A DNA stretch of 64,000 nt from Rhizobium sp. NLR16a. GTDB lineage: Bacteria > Pseudomonadota > Alphaproteobacteria > Rhizobiales > Rhizobiaceae. Position numbers and translations under genes: made by a program. The stretch spans positions 2,815,501 through 2,879,500 of the forward strand of contig NZ_CP072865.1 of the NCBI RefSeq assembly GCF_017948245.1. Reading direction: 5' to 3'. Below the pieces are notes generated by a model, which was not told where the DNA came from, did not search any database, and saw only the letters and a list, made by a program, of their open reading frames with translations. Below, piece by piece: positions 28,802 through 37,941 of this stretch (its first letter is position 1; each line of letters starts with the position of its first letter).

Positions 28802-28993
28802 GGAGACAAACGGTCACTCAGCGCGAATTGCGATTGGACTCAGTCCGTTCGGTAGATCGATTTTGAAGGCGCAGCGACTGTCCTGCGCCCTCATTGTGCA
28901 TGACGGTCCGCTCCCACTCCCACCGAGACCAGGTTTGCCATCGGCTTCGTTTTATGGCAGCTTTCTCCCAGTCGGATTCTGGCCGCGTGCTTG

Positions 28994-29018
28994 GGAACCA
29001 ATGACAGGCGAGACTGTT
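28994..29018 (+). promoter_or_regulatory. Candidate EcfG/RpoE2-type promoter
   Basis: GGAAC, 16 bases, then TGTT, close to the general-stress sigma consensus (GGAAC, 16-17 bases, CGTT). It lies about 75 bases before the start of the exported protein at 29093, a plausible promoter distance. This is a visual match only. Confidence 0.4.
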
Positions 29019-29092
29019 TCAGCTGTGACTTTGGCATGACGCTGACACGCCCTCCTGGCTGGGTAAGCCTCGATTTTGAGGAGACTTGCATC

Positions 29093-29533
29093 ATGAAGTT
29101 TTCATCCAGAATTCGTTCAGTCGCGGTTGCGGTTATCGCTGCAGCAGGAATCATCTTTGCCGGCTCCGCGCATGCCGACAGCGGTACGATCAGTTTCTCA
29201 GTCTACAAGGCTGCCTTCTTTGTGGGTGGTTCCGGAGGCGAAGGCACACTGACCTTCCATGGTCGCCGCTATCCCATCTCTGTCGGCGGCATCTCGGGCG
29301 GCCTCGCCTTCGGGGCTTCTAAGACCAATTTTCATGGTACCGTTCGCCATATCCGCCGCGCTCAAGATGTGACGGGGGTCTACGGTGCGGCGGGTGGCGG
29401 CGGCGCGGTCGGCAAAGGGGCCCAGGTGATCGTCATGACCAATGACAAGGGCGCCCAACTCGAACTCTCGGGCAAGCAGGTTGGCCTGCAAGTCAACGCC
29501 GATCTCAGCGGTATCGCCATCACGGTAAAGTAA
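29093..29533 (+). CDS. Exported glycine-rich protein, possibly DUF1134-like
   Basis: A 146-residue protein with a signal peptide (about residues 1-28, ending SAHA-DS). The mature part has SVYKAAFFVGGSGGEGTLTF, a GISGGLAFGASKTNF turn and repeated short beta-strand and glycine patterns to a VNADLSGIAITVK end. This resembles small exported DUF1134/YSC84-like barrels in alphaproteobacteria, but I am not certain of the family. The ATG follows GAGGAGACTTG. A stress-type promoter candidate lies upstream. A periplasmic or outer-membrane location is expected. Confidence 0.72.
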   Translation: MKFSSRIRSVAVAVIAAAGIIFAGSAHADSGTISFSVYKAAFFVGGSGGEGTLTFHGRRYPISVGGISGGLAFGASKTNFHGTVRHIRRAQDVTGVYGAAGGGGAVGKGAQVIVMTNDKGAQLELSGKQVGLQVNADLSGIAITVK

Positions 29534-29676
29534 GGGCCACCGCTCCGTTCGTCTTCGCTGGAAGCGGCCTTCCATTGTCGGCCAGGCACAAGACTGCGTC
29601 GGCCTGACGCGGCCAGAACAATTCCAGGCAAAGCGAGAAGCGCTTTTGCCGGAAATTGCGTGAATCCATAAGGTTA

Positions 29677-29713
29677 GAGCGGTTCTGCGCTCCCGTGAAA
29701 AGCTGAACCGCTC
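29677..29713. repeat. Intergenic palindrome
   Basis: GAGCGGTT, 21 bases, AACCGCTC: a hairpin type that recurs in rhizobial intergenic DNA (AGCGGTTC...GAACCGCT). It lies in the 325-base gap 29,534-29,858, where nothing else stands out. It could terminate the upstream message, though no T-run follows. Confidence 0.5.
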
Positions 29714-29858
29714 CAGAGAAGCACCTGCTCCACGGAATCGACGCCCACCGCCCGGGTGGCGCTCAGCGGGGTCTGGAAGTGTTGGCCCTTTTGCGGTGGA
29801 ACACGCACCATCACCCCGCTATAAAGAACATGCTGCATTAGCCTTCTAGCGGTAACCG

Positions 29859-32156
29859 ATGCCCAATTCTCCCGATTCCTCAGGTGAAAGCGTTAGCAGC
29901 ACGAGCTCGGGTCGCAATCAGACAGCAGATCCGGCGGCGCAAGCGGCTGCCTCGGATTCACCGGTGAGCACTGAAGTCGACGCTCAGCAACCGCCCCGTG
30001 GATCCTTCGGCCAAACCAGACGGGCCGCGAGCAATCTATTCCGTGCGCTGCGTCACGATTTGCAGGCAAGTTCTGCGTTGGCGAAGAGCAGGACGGCCGC
30101 TTCGGTTTTGAGGCGGAAGCTGAGGAGGTCGATGGGCCTGGTAGCCGCATCAGCGCCAATCATGTGGATGACCGCTGCTCTAGCCAAAGCCCGGCGCCGA
30201 ATTCGCAATCGACGTGCCAATCCGGTTGAAAACAGCCATCGCCGGCCGCTTCTGGCGGGCTGGTGGAAATTCGCTATGGGGTCGGCGTTGCTTGTCTGCC
30301 TCCTCGTAACCAGTGTGCTGGTGTGGGCACTGAAAGACGTGCCCTGGAGCGAAATCCGGGATGGAACCTTGAAGCCGGTCGTGGTGCTGGAAACCGCCGA
30401 CGGCGCGCCATTGGTGAGACAGGGGCCTTATCAAGGACCATATGCCCGATACGACCAGTTTCCACCCCGTCTGATCGATGCCGTCCTGTCGATCGAGGAC
30501 CGCCGGTTCATGGATCATTTCGGCGTCGATCCCAGGGGCATCGGCAGGGCGTTTCTGCGCAACCTGGAGGCTGGCTCGGTGGTGGAGGGTGGCAGCACGA
30601 TCACCCAGCAACTCATCAAGCTCCAATATCTCGACAGCGATCGAACGATAAAACGAAAGATACAGGAAGTCGTCATCGCATTCTGGCTGGAGTGGAAGCT
30701 CGGCAAGCGGGAAATCCTGACGCGCTATCTCAACAGCGTCTATCTTGGCGCCGGCGCCACCGGCATGCCAGCCGCCGCGCGGATCTATTTCAACAAGGAT
30801 ATCAGCGACCTTGACCTGCCGGAGTCGGCGATGCTGGCGGGGTTGCTGCGGGCGCCCAGCCAATGGAACCCGATCGACAATTTCGAAGGCGCCCGGCAGC
30901 GCACCATGGTCGTTCTCGACGCGATGACGGCCAATGGCAAGATCACCGCGCAGGAGGCGGCGGAGGCCAAGGGGAGCTTTGCCAGGCTGCACCCAACGAC
31001 GCCGACGCCGCGCTCGGGAAGCTGGTTTGCCGACTGGATTTCGCCGCAGGCGAGCGAAATCGCCGGCTCCTCGCCAGGGTCGACGACAGTGCGCACCACG
31101 CTGGTGCCGCAGTTGCAACAGATCGCCGAAAGGATCGTGAAGAGGTCCTTGGACGGCGAAGGAAAAACCGTGGGAGCATCGCAGGCCGCGTTGGTTGCGA
31201 TGACGCCGGACGGCGCGGTCGTCGCCATGGTTGGCGGGCGTGACTACAAGGCGAGCCAGTTCAATCGCGCCGTCACTGCGATGCGCCAGCCGGGCTCCAC
31301 CTTCAAGCTATTCGTCTACTACGCAGCATTGAAGGCTGGGCTCACCTTGTCTGACCAGATTCTGGACGCGCCAATCGAAATCGACGGCTGGTCGCCGGAA
31401 AATTCCGGCGGCAATTATAGTGGGTGGGTGACGCTCGCCGAGGCGTTCGCGCGATCGCTCAATGCCGCGTCGGTGGCGCTTGCCCAAGAGGTCGGTCTGG
31501 ACAATGTGATTGCCGCGGCGCGCGAACTCGGCATTGATGCGCCACTGGCCGACACGCCGTCCTTGGCGCTCGGTACCTCCGAAGTCAATCTGCTCAATCT
31601 CACCAGCGCCTATGCGTCCGTCCAACTCGGCAAGGCCCCCGTCAAGCCCTGGGGTATCACCGACTTCCAAGCCGCAGGGCAGCCCAAGGCCTTTCGCGTT
31701 GGCGCACAATCCAAGCCGGGCGTCGATCTTTCGCCTTACCAGTCCGATCTCCTCGGACTGCTGCAGTTGGTGGTCGAGCGCGGCACCGGACGTGGAGCAG
31801 ACCCCGGCACGTTTGCGGCCGGCAAGACCGGCACCAGCCAGAACAATCGTGATGCCTGGTTCGTCGGCTTCACGGACGCCCTCGTCGTCGGCGTCTGGGT
31901 TGGCAATGATGATGATGCGCCGATGAAGGGGGTGACGGGCGGCGCCCTGCCGGCCCATATCTGGCGGGACTTCATCCGCGAGGCGACGACCGAACCGAGC
32001 CTGAACGGCGTGCGATCGACCGAAGCAGTCGTCGATGGTCAGGGCGCACCGCAGTCTTGTAACATCACGGCCTGCTCGCGCAGCTACCGCTCCTTTCGCC
32101 CGTCCGATTGTACCTATCAGCCCTATTCCGGCGGCCGACGGCTCTGCGAAAAGTGA
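29859..32156 (+). CDS. Bifunctional penicillin-binding protein (class A)
   Basis: A 765-residue peptidoglycan synthase. A long basic cytoplasmic tail (about 1-135) precedes one membrane anchor (about 136-158). The glycosyltransferase domain has catalytic E213 in SIEDRRF and GGSTITQQ at 244-251. The transpeptidase domain has the nucleophile S480 with K483 (QPGSTFK), SLN at 533-535, and KTGTS at 656-660. All motifs are intact, so both activities are expected in the periplasm. A cysteine-rich C-terminus (CNITACSRS...CTYQ...LCEK) could form disulfides. The long polar N-terminus is unusual in length. It is monocistronic. Confidence 0.93.
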   Translation: MPNSPDSSGESVSSTSSGRNQTADPAAQAAASDSPVSTEVDAQQPPRGSFGQTRRAASNLFRALRHDLQASSALAKSRTAASVLRRKLRRSMGLVAASAPIMWMTAALAKARRRIRNRRANPVENSHRRPLLAGWWKFAMGSALLVCLLVTSVLVWALKDVPWSEIRDGTLKPVVVLETADGAPLVRQGPYQGPYARYDQFPPRLIDAVLSIEDRRFMDHFGVDPRGIGRAFLRNLEAGSVVEGGSTITQQLIKLQYLDSDRTIKRKIQEVVIAFWLEWKLGKREILTRYLNSVYLGAGATGMPAAARIYFNKDISDLDLPESAMLAGLLRAPSQWNPIDNFEGARQRTMVVLDAMTANGKITAQEAAEAKGSFARLHPTTPTPRSGSWFADWISPQASEIAGSSPGSTTVRTTLVPQLQQIAERIVKRSLDGEGKTVGASQAALVAMTPDGAVVAMVGGRDYKASQFNRAVTAMRQPGSTFKLFVYYAALKAGLTLSDQILDAPIEIDGWSPENSGGNYSGWVTLAEAFARSLNAASVALAQEVGLDNVIAAARELGIDAPLADTPSLALGTSEVNLLNLTSAYASVQLGKAPVKPWGITDFQAAGQPKAFRVGAQSKPGVDLSPYQSDLLGLLQLVVERGTGRGADPGTFAAGKTGTSQNNRDAWFVGFTDALVVGVWVGNDDDAPMKGVTGGALPAHIWRDFIREATTEPSLNGVRSTEAVVDGQGAPQSCNITACSRSYRSFRPSDCTYQPYSGGRRLCEK

Positions 32157-32186
32157 TGTGTTTCGGCAGAGATTCAACCGCGGGGA

Positions 32187-33053
32187 CTACCTGCCCAGAG
32201 CGTTTTTCAGCGCATCGACGACGACGCGGACGGAGGGAACGTCCTTGATATCAGCATGGACCACCAGCCAGACCTCTCTCGTCAACGGCCGTTCGGTCAC
32301 GATGCGCTGAAGACCGCTCGACTCCGCGACGGCGAAATCGGGGAGCATGACGACACCTGCACCAAGGCTTGCAGCTGCGGCCTGAAACTCCAGAACGGAC
32401 GACCTCACAGCGATCGGCCGGCCGGCGGCCAGTTCGAGCAGCCGCAACTGCTGCGGTGAGGCATTCATGGTTTCGTCGTAACCGATGAAAGTCCAGTCCG
32501 ACGGTGGAACCGTTTCGAGATAGGCCTTCGATGCGTAGAGATGGAAGCTCGTCTCGCCGAGCTTGGCGATCGCGTAATCTCCGTCCTCCGGACGGGACAT
32601 TCGCACGGCGACATCCGCCTCCCGCCGGTTGAGCGAGGCGAGCCGCTTTTCTCCGACGAGCGTGATCTCAACGCCGGGATGGTCTCGCCTGACGGCTGCG
32701 ATCGGTTTTGCAAGCCGCATGCTTGAGAGCGCTGGAGGTGCGCTGATCCTGACATGGCCGCGCAATTCCGTGGCGCTGCTGCGACCAAGCTGCTCGATGG
32801 CCGCTGTCTGGACGGCGACGAGAGCCGCGTGCCTGGCGACCTGCTCTCCGTCCGAAGTCAGGATGATGCGGCGTCCGCGGCGGTCCACGAGTTTGCGTGC
32901 GAGACTGGCTTCAAGCGACGAAACGCGCCGACTGATAGTGGCATGTTCGACGCCGAGTTGTCTTGCGGCGCCAAGCAAGGTCCCCGACTGCGCGAGCGCC
33001 AGGAAATGCCGAAGGTCATCCCAATCGAGTTTTGTGAAATCTCTCCCAATCAT
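32187..33053 (-). CDS. LysR-family regulator
   Basis: A 288-residue regulator with an N-terminal helix-turn-helix (DWDDLRHFLALAQSGTLLGA, then LGVEHATISRRVSSLE) and a C-terminal effector domain of the type II periplasmic-binding fold. The chosen start (MIGRDFTKLD at 33053) places the helix-turn-helix at the normal position; an upstream ATG at 33089 adds 12 residues. It is divergent from the quinone oxidoreductase gene, with 71 bases between starts, so it probably controls that gene and itself. Confidence 0.88.
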   Translation of the reverse strand: MIGRDFTKLDWDDLRHFLALAQSGTLLGAARQLGVEHATISRRVSSLEASLARKLVDRRGRRIILTSDGEQVARHAALVAVQTAAIEQLGRSSATELRGHVRISAPPALSSMRLAKPIAAVRRDHPGVEITLVGEKRLASLNRREADVAVRMSRPEDGDYAIAKLGETSFHLYASKAYLETVPPSDWTFIGYDETMNASPQQLRLLELAAGRPIAVRSSVLEFQAAAASLGAGVVMLPDFAVAESSGLQRIVTERPLTREVWLVVHADIKDVPSVRVVVDALKNALGR

Positions 33054-33124
33054 TGTGCAGCAATAGGGAATTTTCACCCATTTCGCCATCGCTTAATTTG
33101 TCCGAAACAAGGAGAGCACGAGCG

Positions 33125-34096
33125 ATGACTGACCAGATCATTTGGCTGAACACCCCCGGTGAGATCACCCAGTTCCATGTCGAGCAGCACCAGTGTGACG
33201 GTCCCGGCGATGGCGAGATCAGAATCCGTCATGAGGCGATCGGAACAAACTTTCTCGACATTTATCACCGGAAAGGCATCTATCCGCTGCCGTCCTACCC
33301 CGCGGTGATCGGCGCCGAAGCGGCTGGAATCGTCGAGACCGTCGGTCCGGGCGTCTCAATGTTCGAGAGAGGTGATCGCGTCGCCTATGCCGGGCCTCCG
33401 GTCGGCGCCTATCGTTCCGCGCGCAACATTGCCGCTGAAAGGGCGATCAAGCTGCCGAATACCGTTTCGACAAAAACGGCGGCGAGTTCGCTCCTCAAAG
33501 GCATGACCGCCTACATGTTGTTGCAGAAGATCTATAATGTGCGTGCCGGAAACCACGTTCTGATCCATGCGGCCGCGGGCGGGCTCGGCAGCATCCTCGT
33601 TCGCTGGGCCAAATCGCTCGAAGCCACCGTGATCGGCACGGTCGGCTCCTCCGAAAAAGCAGCCCTCGCCGTATCCTGTGGAGCCGATCATCTGATCGTC
33701 GGACGCGGCGCCGATATCGTCGCTGAAGTGAAGCGGCTGACGAACGGGCTCGGCGTCGACGTCGCCTATGACGGGATCGGCGGCGAGACGCTTCTCAAGA
33801 GCATACGTTCCGTCCGCCCATTCGGCATGGCTGTCACCATCGGTCAGGCCGCCGGCGCCATTCCACCGGTGCCTGTCGAGGAACTTCGCCCGGGCAAGGC
33901 CCTCTGCCATCCGAGCATCATGGCCTGGTGCGCTGACGTCGGACAGTATCGCGAGGCTGCTCTGGCTGCCATCGGGGCGATGGAAACAGGCATCATTTCG
34001 CAGATCGGTGCCGAATACCGTTTGGCCGACGTTGCGACGGCGCACGAAGAGATGGAATCCGGGCGCGCGGCGGGCAGTATCCTGCTGATCCCTTGA
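33125..34096 (+). CDS. Quinone oxidoreductase (zeta-crystallin type)
   Basis: A 323-residue zinc-free medium-chain reductase. The nucleotide-binding motif is in GNHVLIHAAAGGLGSILVRW, and the substrate domain opens IRHEAIGTNFLDIYHRKGIY, both typical of QOR1-type NADPH:quinone reductases. The ATG at 33125 follows AAGGAGAGC. It shares a short divergent promoter with the LysR gene. A role in handling quinones or aldehydes under oxidative stress is expected from the family; the inducer is unknown. Confidence 0.9.
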   Translation: MTDQIIWLNTPGEITQFHVEQHQCDGPGDGEIRIRHEAIGTNFLDIYHRKGIYPLPSYPAVIGAEAAGIVETVGPGVSMFERGDRVAYAGPPVGAYRSARNIAAERAIKLPNTVSTKTAASSLLKGMTAYMLLQKIYNVRAGNHVLIHAAAGGLGSILVRWAKSLEATVIGTVGSSEKAALAVSCGADHLIVGRGADIVAEVKRLTNGLGVDVAYDGIGGETLLKSIRSVRPFGMAVTIGQAAGAIPPVPVEELRPGKALCHPSIMAWCADVGQYREAALAAIGAMETGIISQIGAEYRLADVATAHEEMESGRAAGSILLIP

Positions 34097-34303
34097 TTCA
34101 TTCGGGAAAGAACGCCGGCATGCGCCCGCGATCTATCCGAAAAATGGCATTATCTTATTCATTCCGCCCGTCTACAGCGACAAAACATGCTTCGGTAGAG
34201 TGCCGCCATCGAGGTGGGCAATCGGCAACGGGGCACGCGCCCCCCTGCCTCGCAAAGACGCCGGCCTGTCCGGCCGCGTCGAGTGACGGGAAAGGATGAA
34301 GAC

Positions 34304-35257
34304 ATGTCTACAGACAACAAGCCACTGATCGCAGTCACGGGTGCAACGAGCAAACAGGGACGCAGCGTCGTTGCCACGCTTCTTGAAAGCCGACGTTTCC
34401 GTGTCCGTGCGCTCACCCGAAGAAAGGATTCGCCCGAAGCCTTGCGTCTTGAGAAACTCGGCGCTGAAATCGCCGCCGTGCCCCTCGAACTCGGTCTTCA
34501 GAAGGAGTTCGTCGCGGCATTCAGGGGCGCGGATGGGGCGTTTCTGATGACGCCGCCGATCGCCCCGCCGGAGACGACCGAAGCTCCCCTCGGCCGGCAA
34601 CTGGCGGATGCGGCCGTGGAGGCCGGCGTCGGGCACATTGTTTTCAGCACGCTGGAGAATGTCGACAAGATCACCGGTGGAACGAAATATGCGCCGCATT
34701 TTACCGACAAGGCGCGCGTTGCAGATTACATACGCGGCCTGCCGATCTCTCATTCCTTCGTCATGCTGGCATTCTTCTACACAAACCTCATCGAGTATTA
34801 TGCGCCGCGCATGGAAGGCGACACCCTGCTCTTGCCGATTTATCTTCCGGAAGATTTCAGCGCGCCCTTCGTCGATCCGCTGACGGCGACCGGGCCCGTT
34901 GTCCTCGAGATCTTCTCGCACCCCGAGCGCTACAACGGCAAAACGCTGCCGATCGTCGGCGATGTCATCTCCCCGCGGGAGATGGTCGAAACCTTCCAGC
35001 GCGTCACCGGCCTCAAGGCCGAGTATCGAGATGCTTTCACCAGGGATGGCCTGCTCCGCTATTTTCCGGAACTCGCCGCCAACGAATTTCTCGTTCGAGA
35101 GATTCTCGGGATGGTCGAATATGCGGTCGAATATGGCTATTTCGGCAAGGAACACGATCTCGAATGGAGCCGCCGGCTCAATCCCGAGACGCTCAACTGG
35201 GAGCAGTTTCTGCGCAAGACGGGATGGCGCGGCGACAAGCGGTCTTTCGGAGGTTGA
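34304..35257 (+). CDS. NmrA-family NAD(P)-binding protein
   Basis: A 317-residue atypical short-chain dehydrogenase. The Rossmann glycine motif GATSKQG lies near residue 13. The LENVDKITGGTKYAPHFTDK segment marks the NmrA/HSCARG branch, which lacks the classical Tyr-x-x-x-Lys activity and often acts as a redox sensor. The ATG at 34304 follows AAAGGATGAAG. It is convergent with a LysR gene that ends 60 bases away. The partner or substrate is unknown. Confidence 0.85.
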   Translation: MSTDNKPLIAVTGATSKQGRSVVATLLESRRFRVRALTRRKDSPEALRLEKLGAEIAAVPLELGLQKEFVAAFRGADGAFLMTPPIAPPETTEAPLGRQLADAAVEAGVGHIVFSTLENVDKITGGTKYAPHFTDKARVADYIRGLPISHSFVMLAFFYTNLIEYYAPRMEGDTLLLPIYLPEDFSAPFVDPLTATGPVVLEIFSHPERYNGKTLPIVGDVISPREMVETFQRVTGLKAEYRDAFTRDGLLRYFPELAANEFLVREILGMVEYAVEYGYFGKEHDLEWSRRLNPETLNWEQFLRKTGWRGDKRSFGG

Positions 35258-35317
35258 AGCCTGTTTCGCAAAAGCGGGGCGGCGGTTCCGTGGCAACGGC
35301 ATGTTTGAAGCAAAGAC

Positions 35318-36238
35318 TTACGACGGCCGGATTCCCGGCAGCTTGGCAATCTCCGCGGCAAGAAAGTCGACGAGGAGCCGAACGCGGGCAATGGCTGCAC
35401 GCTCCGGAACAATCAGCAAGCTCACCGGAACCGGCAAAGGCCTGTAGTCTCCAAGCACCACCTCGAGCCGGCCGTCGTCCAGAAGATCTTGAATCAGCCA
35501 GAGATGTGTCGGACCGATGCCGCGTCCGGCAGCAAGAGCCTCGCGCGCCGCAAGCCCATGATCGACACGCAACCGACCGCCGACCGGGATGATCAGGCTG
35601 GCGCCATCGGGAGAGGAAAGAAGGAGTTGATTGCTGCCTGCCACGTTCGACATCACGATGGTTTCGTAGCGTGACAGATCGGCCGGGCGCTCCGGCCGTC
35701 CCCGGGCGGACAAATAGGCCGGAGCGCCGACCAGCAGCCGCTGGCTCTCCCCGACCGCATGGAGTTTCATTGAGCTGTCGGCGAGAGGTCCAAGGCGAAG
35801 CGCCACGTCAACGCCTTCACGAACCAGGTCGATGCGCTCGTCCGTCAAGTTGAGGTCGATGCGGATGTCCGGATGCCTGTCCTGGAAATCGAAGATCATT
35901 CGCGTGACATGCATCACACCGAGCGCTGCCGTACAGGAAAGCCGAACAGCGCCCGCCGGAGCCTGACGGGCATCTCTGGCTTCCTCGGCAGCCTGTTCGA
36001 CCAGGCGCAAGATCTGCAGGCAGTTGGTATAATAGCGACTGCCCTCCTCCGTCAGGGTGACGCGACGGGTGGTGCGGCTGAGAAGCGGCACGCCGACAGC
36101 CTCCTCGAGTTCATTGAGGTGCCGCGTCACGGTGGATTGGCCGACGCCGAGCTCCCTTGCGACCATTGACAGGTTACCGCGCTCGGCGACCCGAACAAAG
36201 GTGCGCATCCTGTCGAAGGACAATTCCGTCTTATCCAT
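35318..36238 (-). CDS. LysR-family regulator
   Basis: A 306-residue regulator. The N-terminal helix-turn-helix reads MRTFVRVAERGNLSMVAREL then GVGQSTVTRHLNELE. The effector-binding domain covers about residues 90-300, with HPDIRIDLNLTDERIDLVRE typical of the AaeR/DsdC-like group of LysR proteins. It is adjacent and convergent to the NmrA gene and may regulate it, although LysR targets are more often divergent. On its other side 100 bases separate it from the end of the LacI gene. Confidence 0.88.
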   Translation of the reverse strand: MDKTELSFDRMRTFVRVAERGNLSMVARELGVGQSTVTRHLNELEEAVGVPLLSRTTRRVTLTEEGSRYYTNCLQILRLVEQAAEEARDARQAPAGAVRLSCTAALGVMHVTRMIFDFQDRHPDIRIDLNLTDERIDLVREGVDVALRLGPLADSSMKLHAVGESQRLLVGAPAYLSARGRPERPADLSRYETIVMSNVAGSNQLLLSSPDGASLIIPVGGRLRVDHGLAAREALAAGRGIGPTHLWLIQDLLDDGRLEVVLGDYRPLPVPVSLLIVPERAAIARVRLLVDFLAAEIAKLPGIRPS

Positions 36239-36341
36239 TTTTCAGCACAGTGATCGCCATCCGCTCCATATACGGAATAATCCTTGCTGTGCCCAGGCAT
36301 CAAGGTCCAACTCCACTTCCATTATGGCGGCACGTGCCAGA

Positions 36342-37379
36342 TTATCGCGTCGAACCGCGCGGCACGATCGAAAAGCCGCAATTGACCCTGTCTTCGTCGG
36401 GCGGCTCGTCGTGGATGACGCGCAGCAGCATGTCGGCGACGCGGTTGCCGATGTCGTAGCGCGGGATATGCACCGTCGTCAGCGACGGCTCGATGAAGGG
36501 CGAAAATTCCAGATCGTTGAAGCCGCAGATGCCGACATCCTCCGGCACGCGGATGCCGCGCGCCTTGCATTCGATCAGCACGCCGAAGGCCAGTTCGTCG
36601 CTCTGGGCAAAGGCGGCATCGACATCGGGCGCGCGCTCGAGCAGGCGGGAAAACAGCTCTCTGCCAAGGCCGATGCGGCTCGGCGCATCCCCGCCGATGA
36701 TGAGATCGTCGTCGAACCGGCCGGCTTCCCGCATCACCGCCTCATAACCCTCGATGCGCCGGCGCGAGCGGACATCGGCGCCGCGGCCGATGAAGGCGAT
36801 CCGACTATAGCCCCTCGACAGCAGAAAGCGGGTGGGCTCGGCGCCGGCCGCATGGTGATCAAGGCCGACGACCAGCCTTTGCGGCTCCTGGCTGAGATCG
36901 GTGATATGGGCGATGGGACAGGCGGCGCTCGCCATCAGCGGCAGAAGATCGCGATAGGATTCGGCGCCGGCGATGATGACGCCGGCCGGCTTCTGCGTCA
37001 GGATGGATTTCAGCAGCCCGGCTTCGCCCTCGCCATGGTGCAGCGTGCTGGAATATTGCACGGTGAACTCCGTGCCGCGGAAGCGATCCTCGATACCGAT
37101 CATCAGGCCGGCGAAACCGTACTGATGCAGGGCGGGCGTGATGACGCCGATGGTGCCGTTGTGGCGGCCGGCCAGCGCCCGGGCGGCAAGATTGGGAATA
37201 TAGCCCATCTCCTCGACCGTGCGCAGAATCTCCTCGCGCAGATCCTCCGAGACGATTTCCGGATTGCGCAAGGCGCGCGAAATGGTGATCGGGCTGACGC
37301 CCACCTTCTTCGCCACATCGCTCAGCTTCACCTGCATCCCGCGCTCGGCTTTCCGTCTCCGCTCAACCGAATTCTTCAT
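36342..37379 (-). CDS. LacI-family regulator (GntR-like)
   Basis: A 345-residue repressor. The helix-turn-helix (about residues 18-38, KLSDVAKKVGVSPITISRAL) and the hinge helix (YIPNLAARALAGRHNG) are clear. A periplasmic-binding-like sensor domain for a sugar follows. The NPEIVSEDLREEI segment resembles gluconate-type GntR proteins. No sugar catabolic or transport genes lie beside it in this window, so the regulon is elsewhere. The start at 37379 includes a short basic extension; an alternative start at MQVKLSDV, 14 codons later, is equally normal for the family. Confidence 0.88.
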   Translation of the reverse strand: MKNSVERRRKAERGMQVKLSDVAKKVGVSPITISRALRNPEIVSEDLREEILRTVEEMGYIPNLAARALAGRHNGTIGVITPALHQYGFAGLMIGIEDRFRGTEFTVQYSSTLHHGEGEAGLLKSILTQKPAGVIIAGAESYRDLLPLMASAACPIAHITDLSQEPQRLVVGLDHHAAGAEPTRFLLSRGYSRIAFIGRGADVRSRRRIEGYEAVMREAGRFDDDLIIGGDAPSRIGLGRELFSRLLERAPDVDAAFAQSDELAFGVLIECKARGIRVPEDVGICGFNDLEFSPFIEPSLTTVHIPRYDIGNRVADMLLRVIHDEPPDEDRVNCGFSIVPRGSTR

Positions 37380-37941
37380 CGCCCCTCAGATGCCGCCGAC
37401 GAGACTCGCCCGCGGCCGATTCCCCGGTCATTACTTCCTGACCAAGAAATAATTTAGAGTCTACTAACTTTTATGTTTACAGCCGGTTCCTGAGATACGA
37501 TTTCGATGGAAAGCGCGAGATGGCTTGCTTTGCGATGGGCGTTGAAGCGACGCTCGGATCACTGCACCGCCCTGAAATAGCTCATTAATCCTTGCGGCGG
37601 AGGCGGCCTTTGCCTGGCCAAATGCCCAGGCGATGCAGGTCAGAAACCCTTGTGATCCGGGCGGGAGCAGCGATTGACGCCAAGCCTCGGCAGCGAAGAT
37701 TAAACGCATGTAATTTCTAACAAATCGGCAACATAAACATGATCAATATTTAATTTGTAAAGCCATCTGCCGCGCTCATATTTATGCCGAGCGCGAATTC
37801 TTCTTCCCCTCCCCGATCGTCGCCTCCCCGGCGATCGGCGCCGGCGAACGGAGGAATTGGCGCGACCTCACCCGACGCCAGGTCCAAGACACGGAACCAC
37901 GACGCCATCGCAATCCAACGCTCTCGCAAGGGACCCTCCCC
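37380..37941. other. Intergenic region without a convincing gene
   Basis: 562 bases between the divergent LacI and DegP genes. The part near 37,440-37,490 and 37,700-37,780 is AT-rich and probably holds the two promoters. A short minus-strand frame at 37,464-37,709 lacks a ribosome site and normal composition. No tRNA or clear hairpin was seen. Confidence 0.5.

Noticed and set aside
37464..37709. 81-codon minus-strand frame between the LacI and DegP genes
   Set aside because: No ribosome site, no recognised family, and composition unlike that of the neighbours; possible but unsupported.
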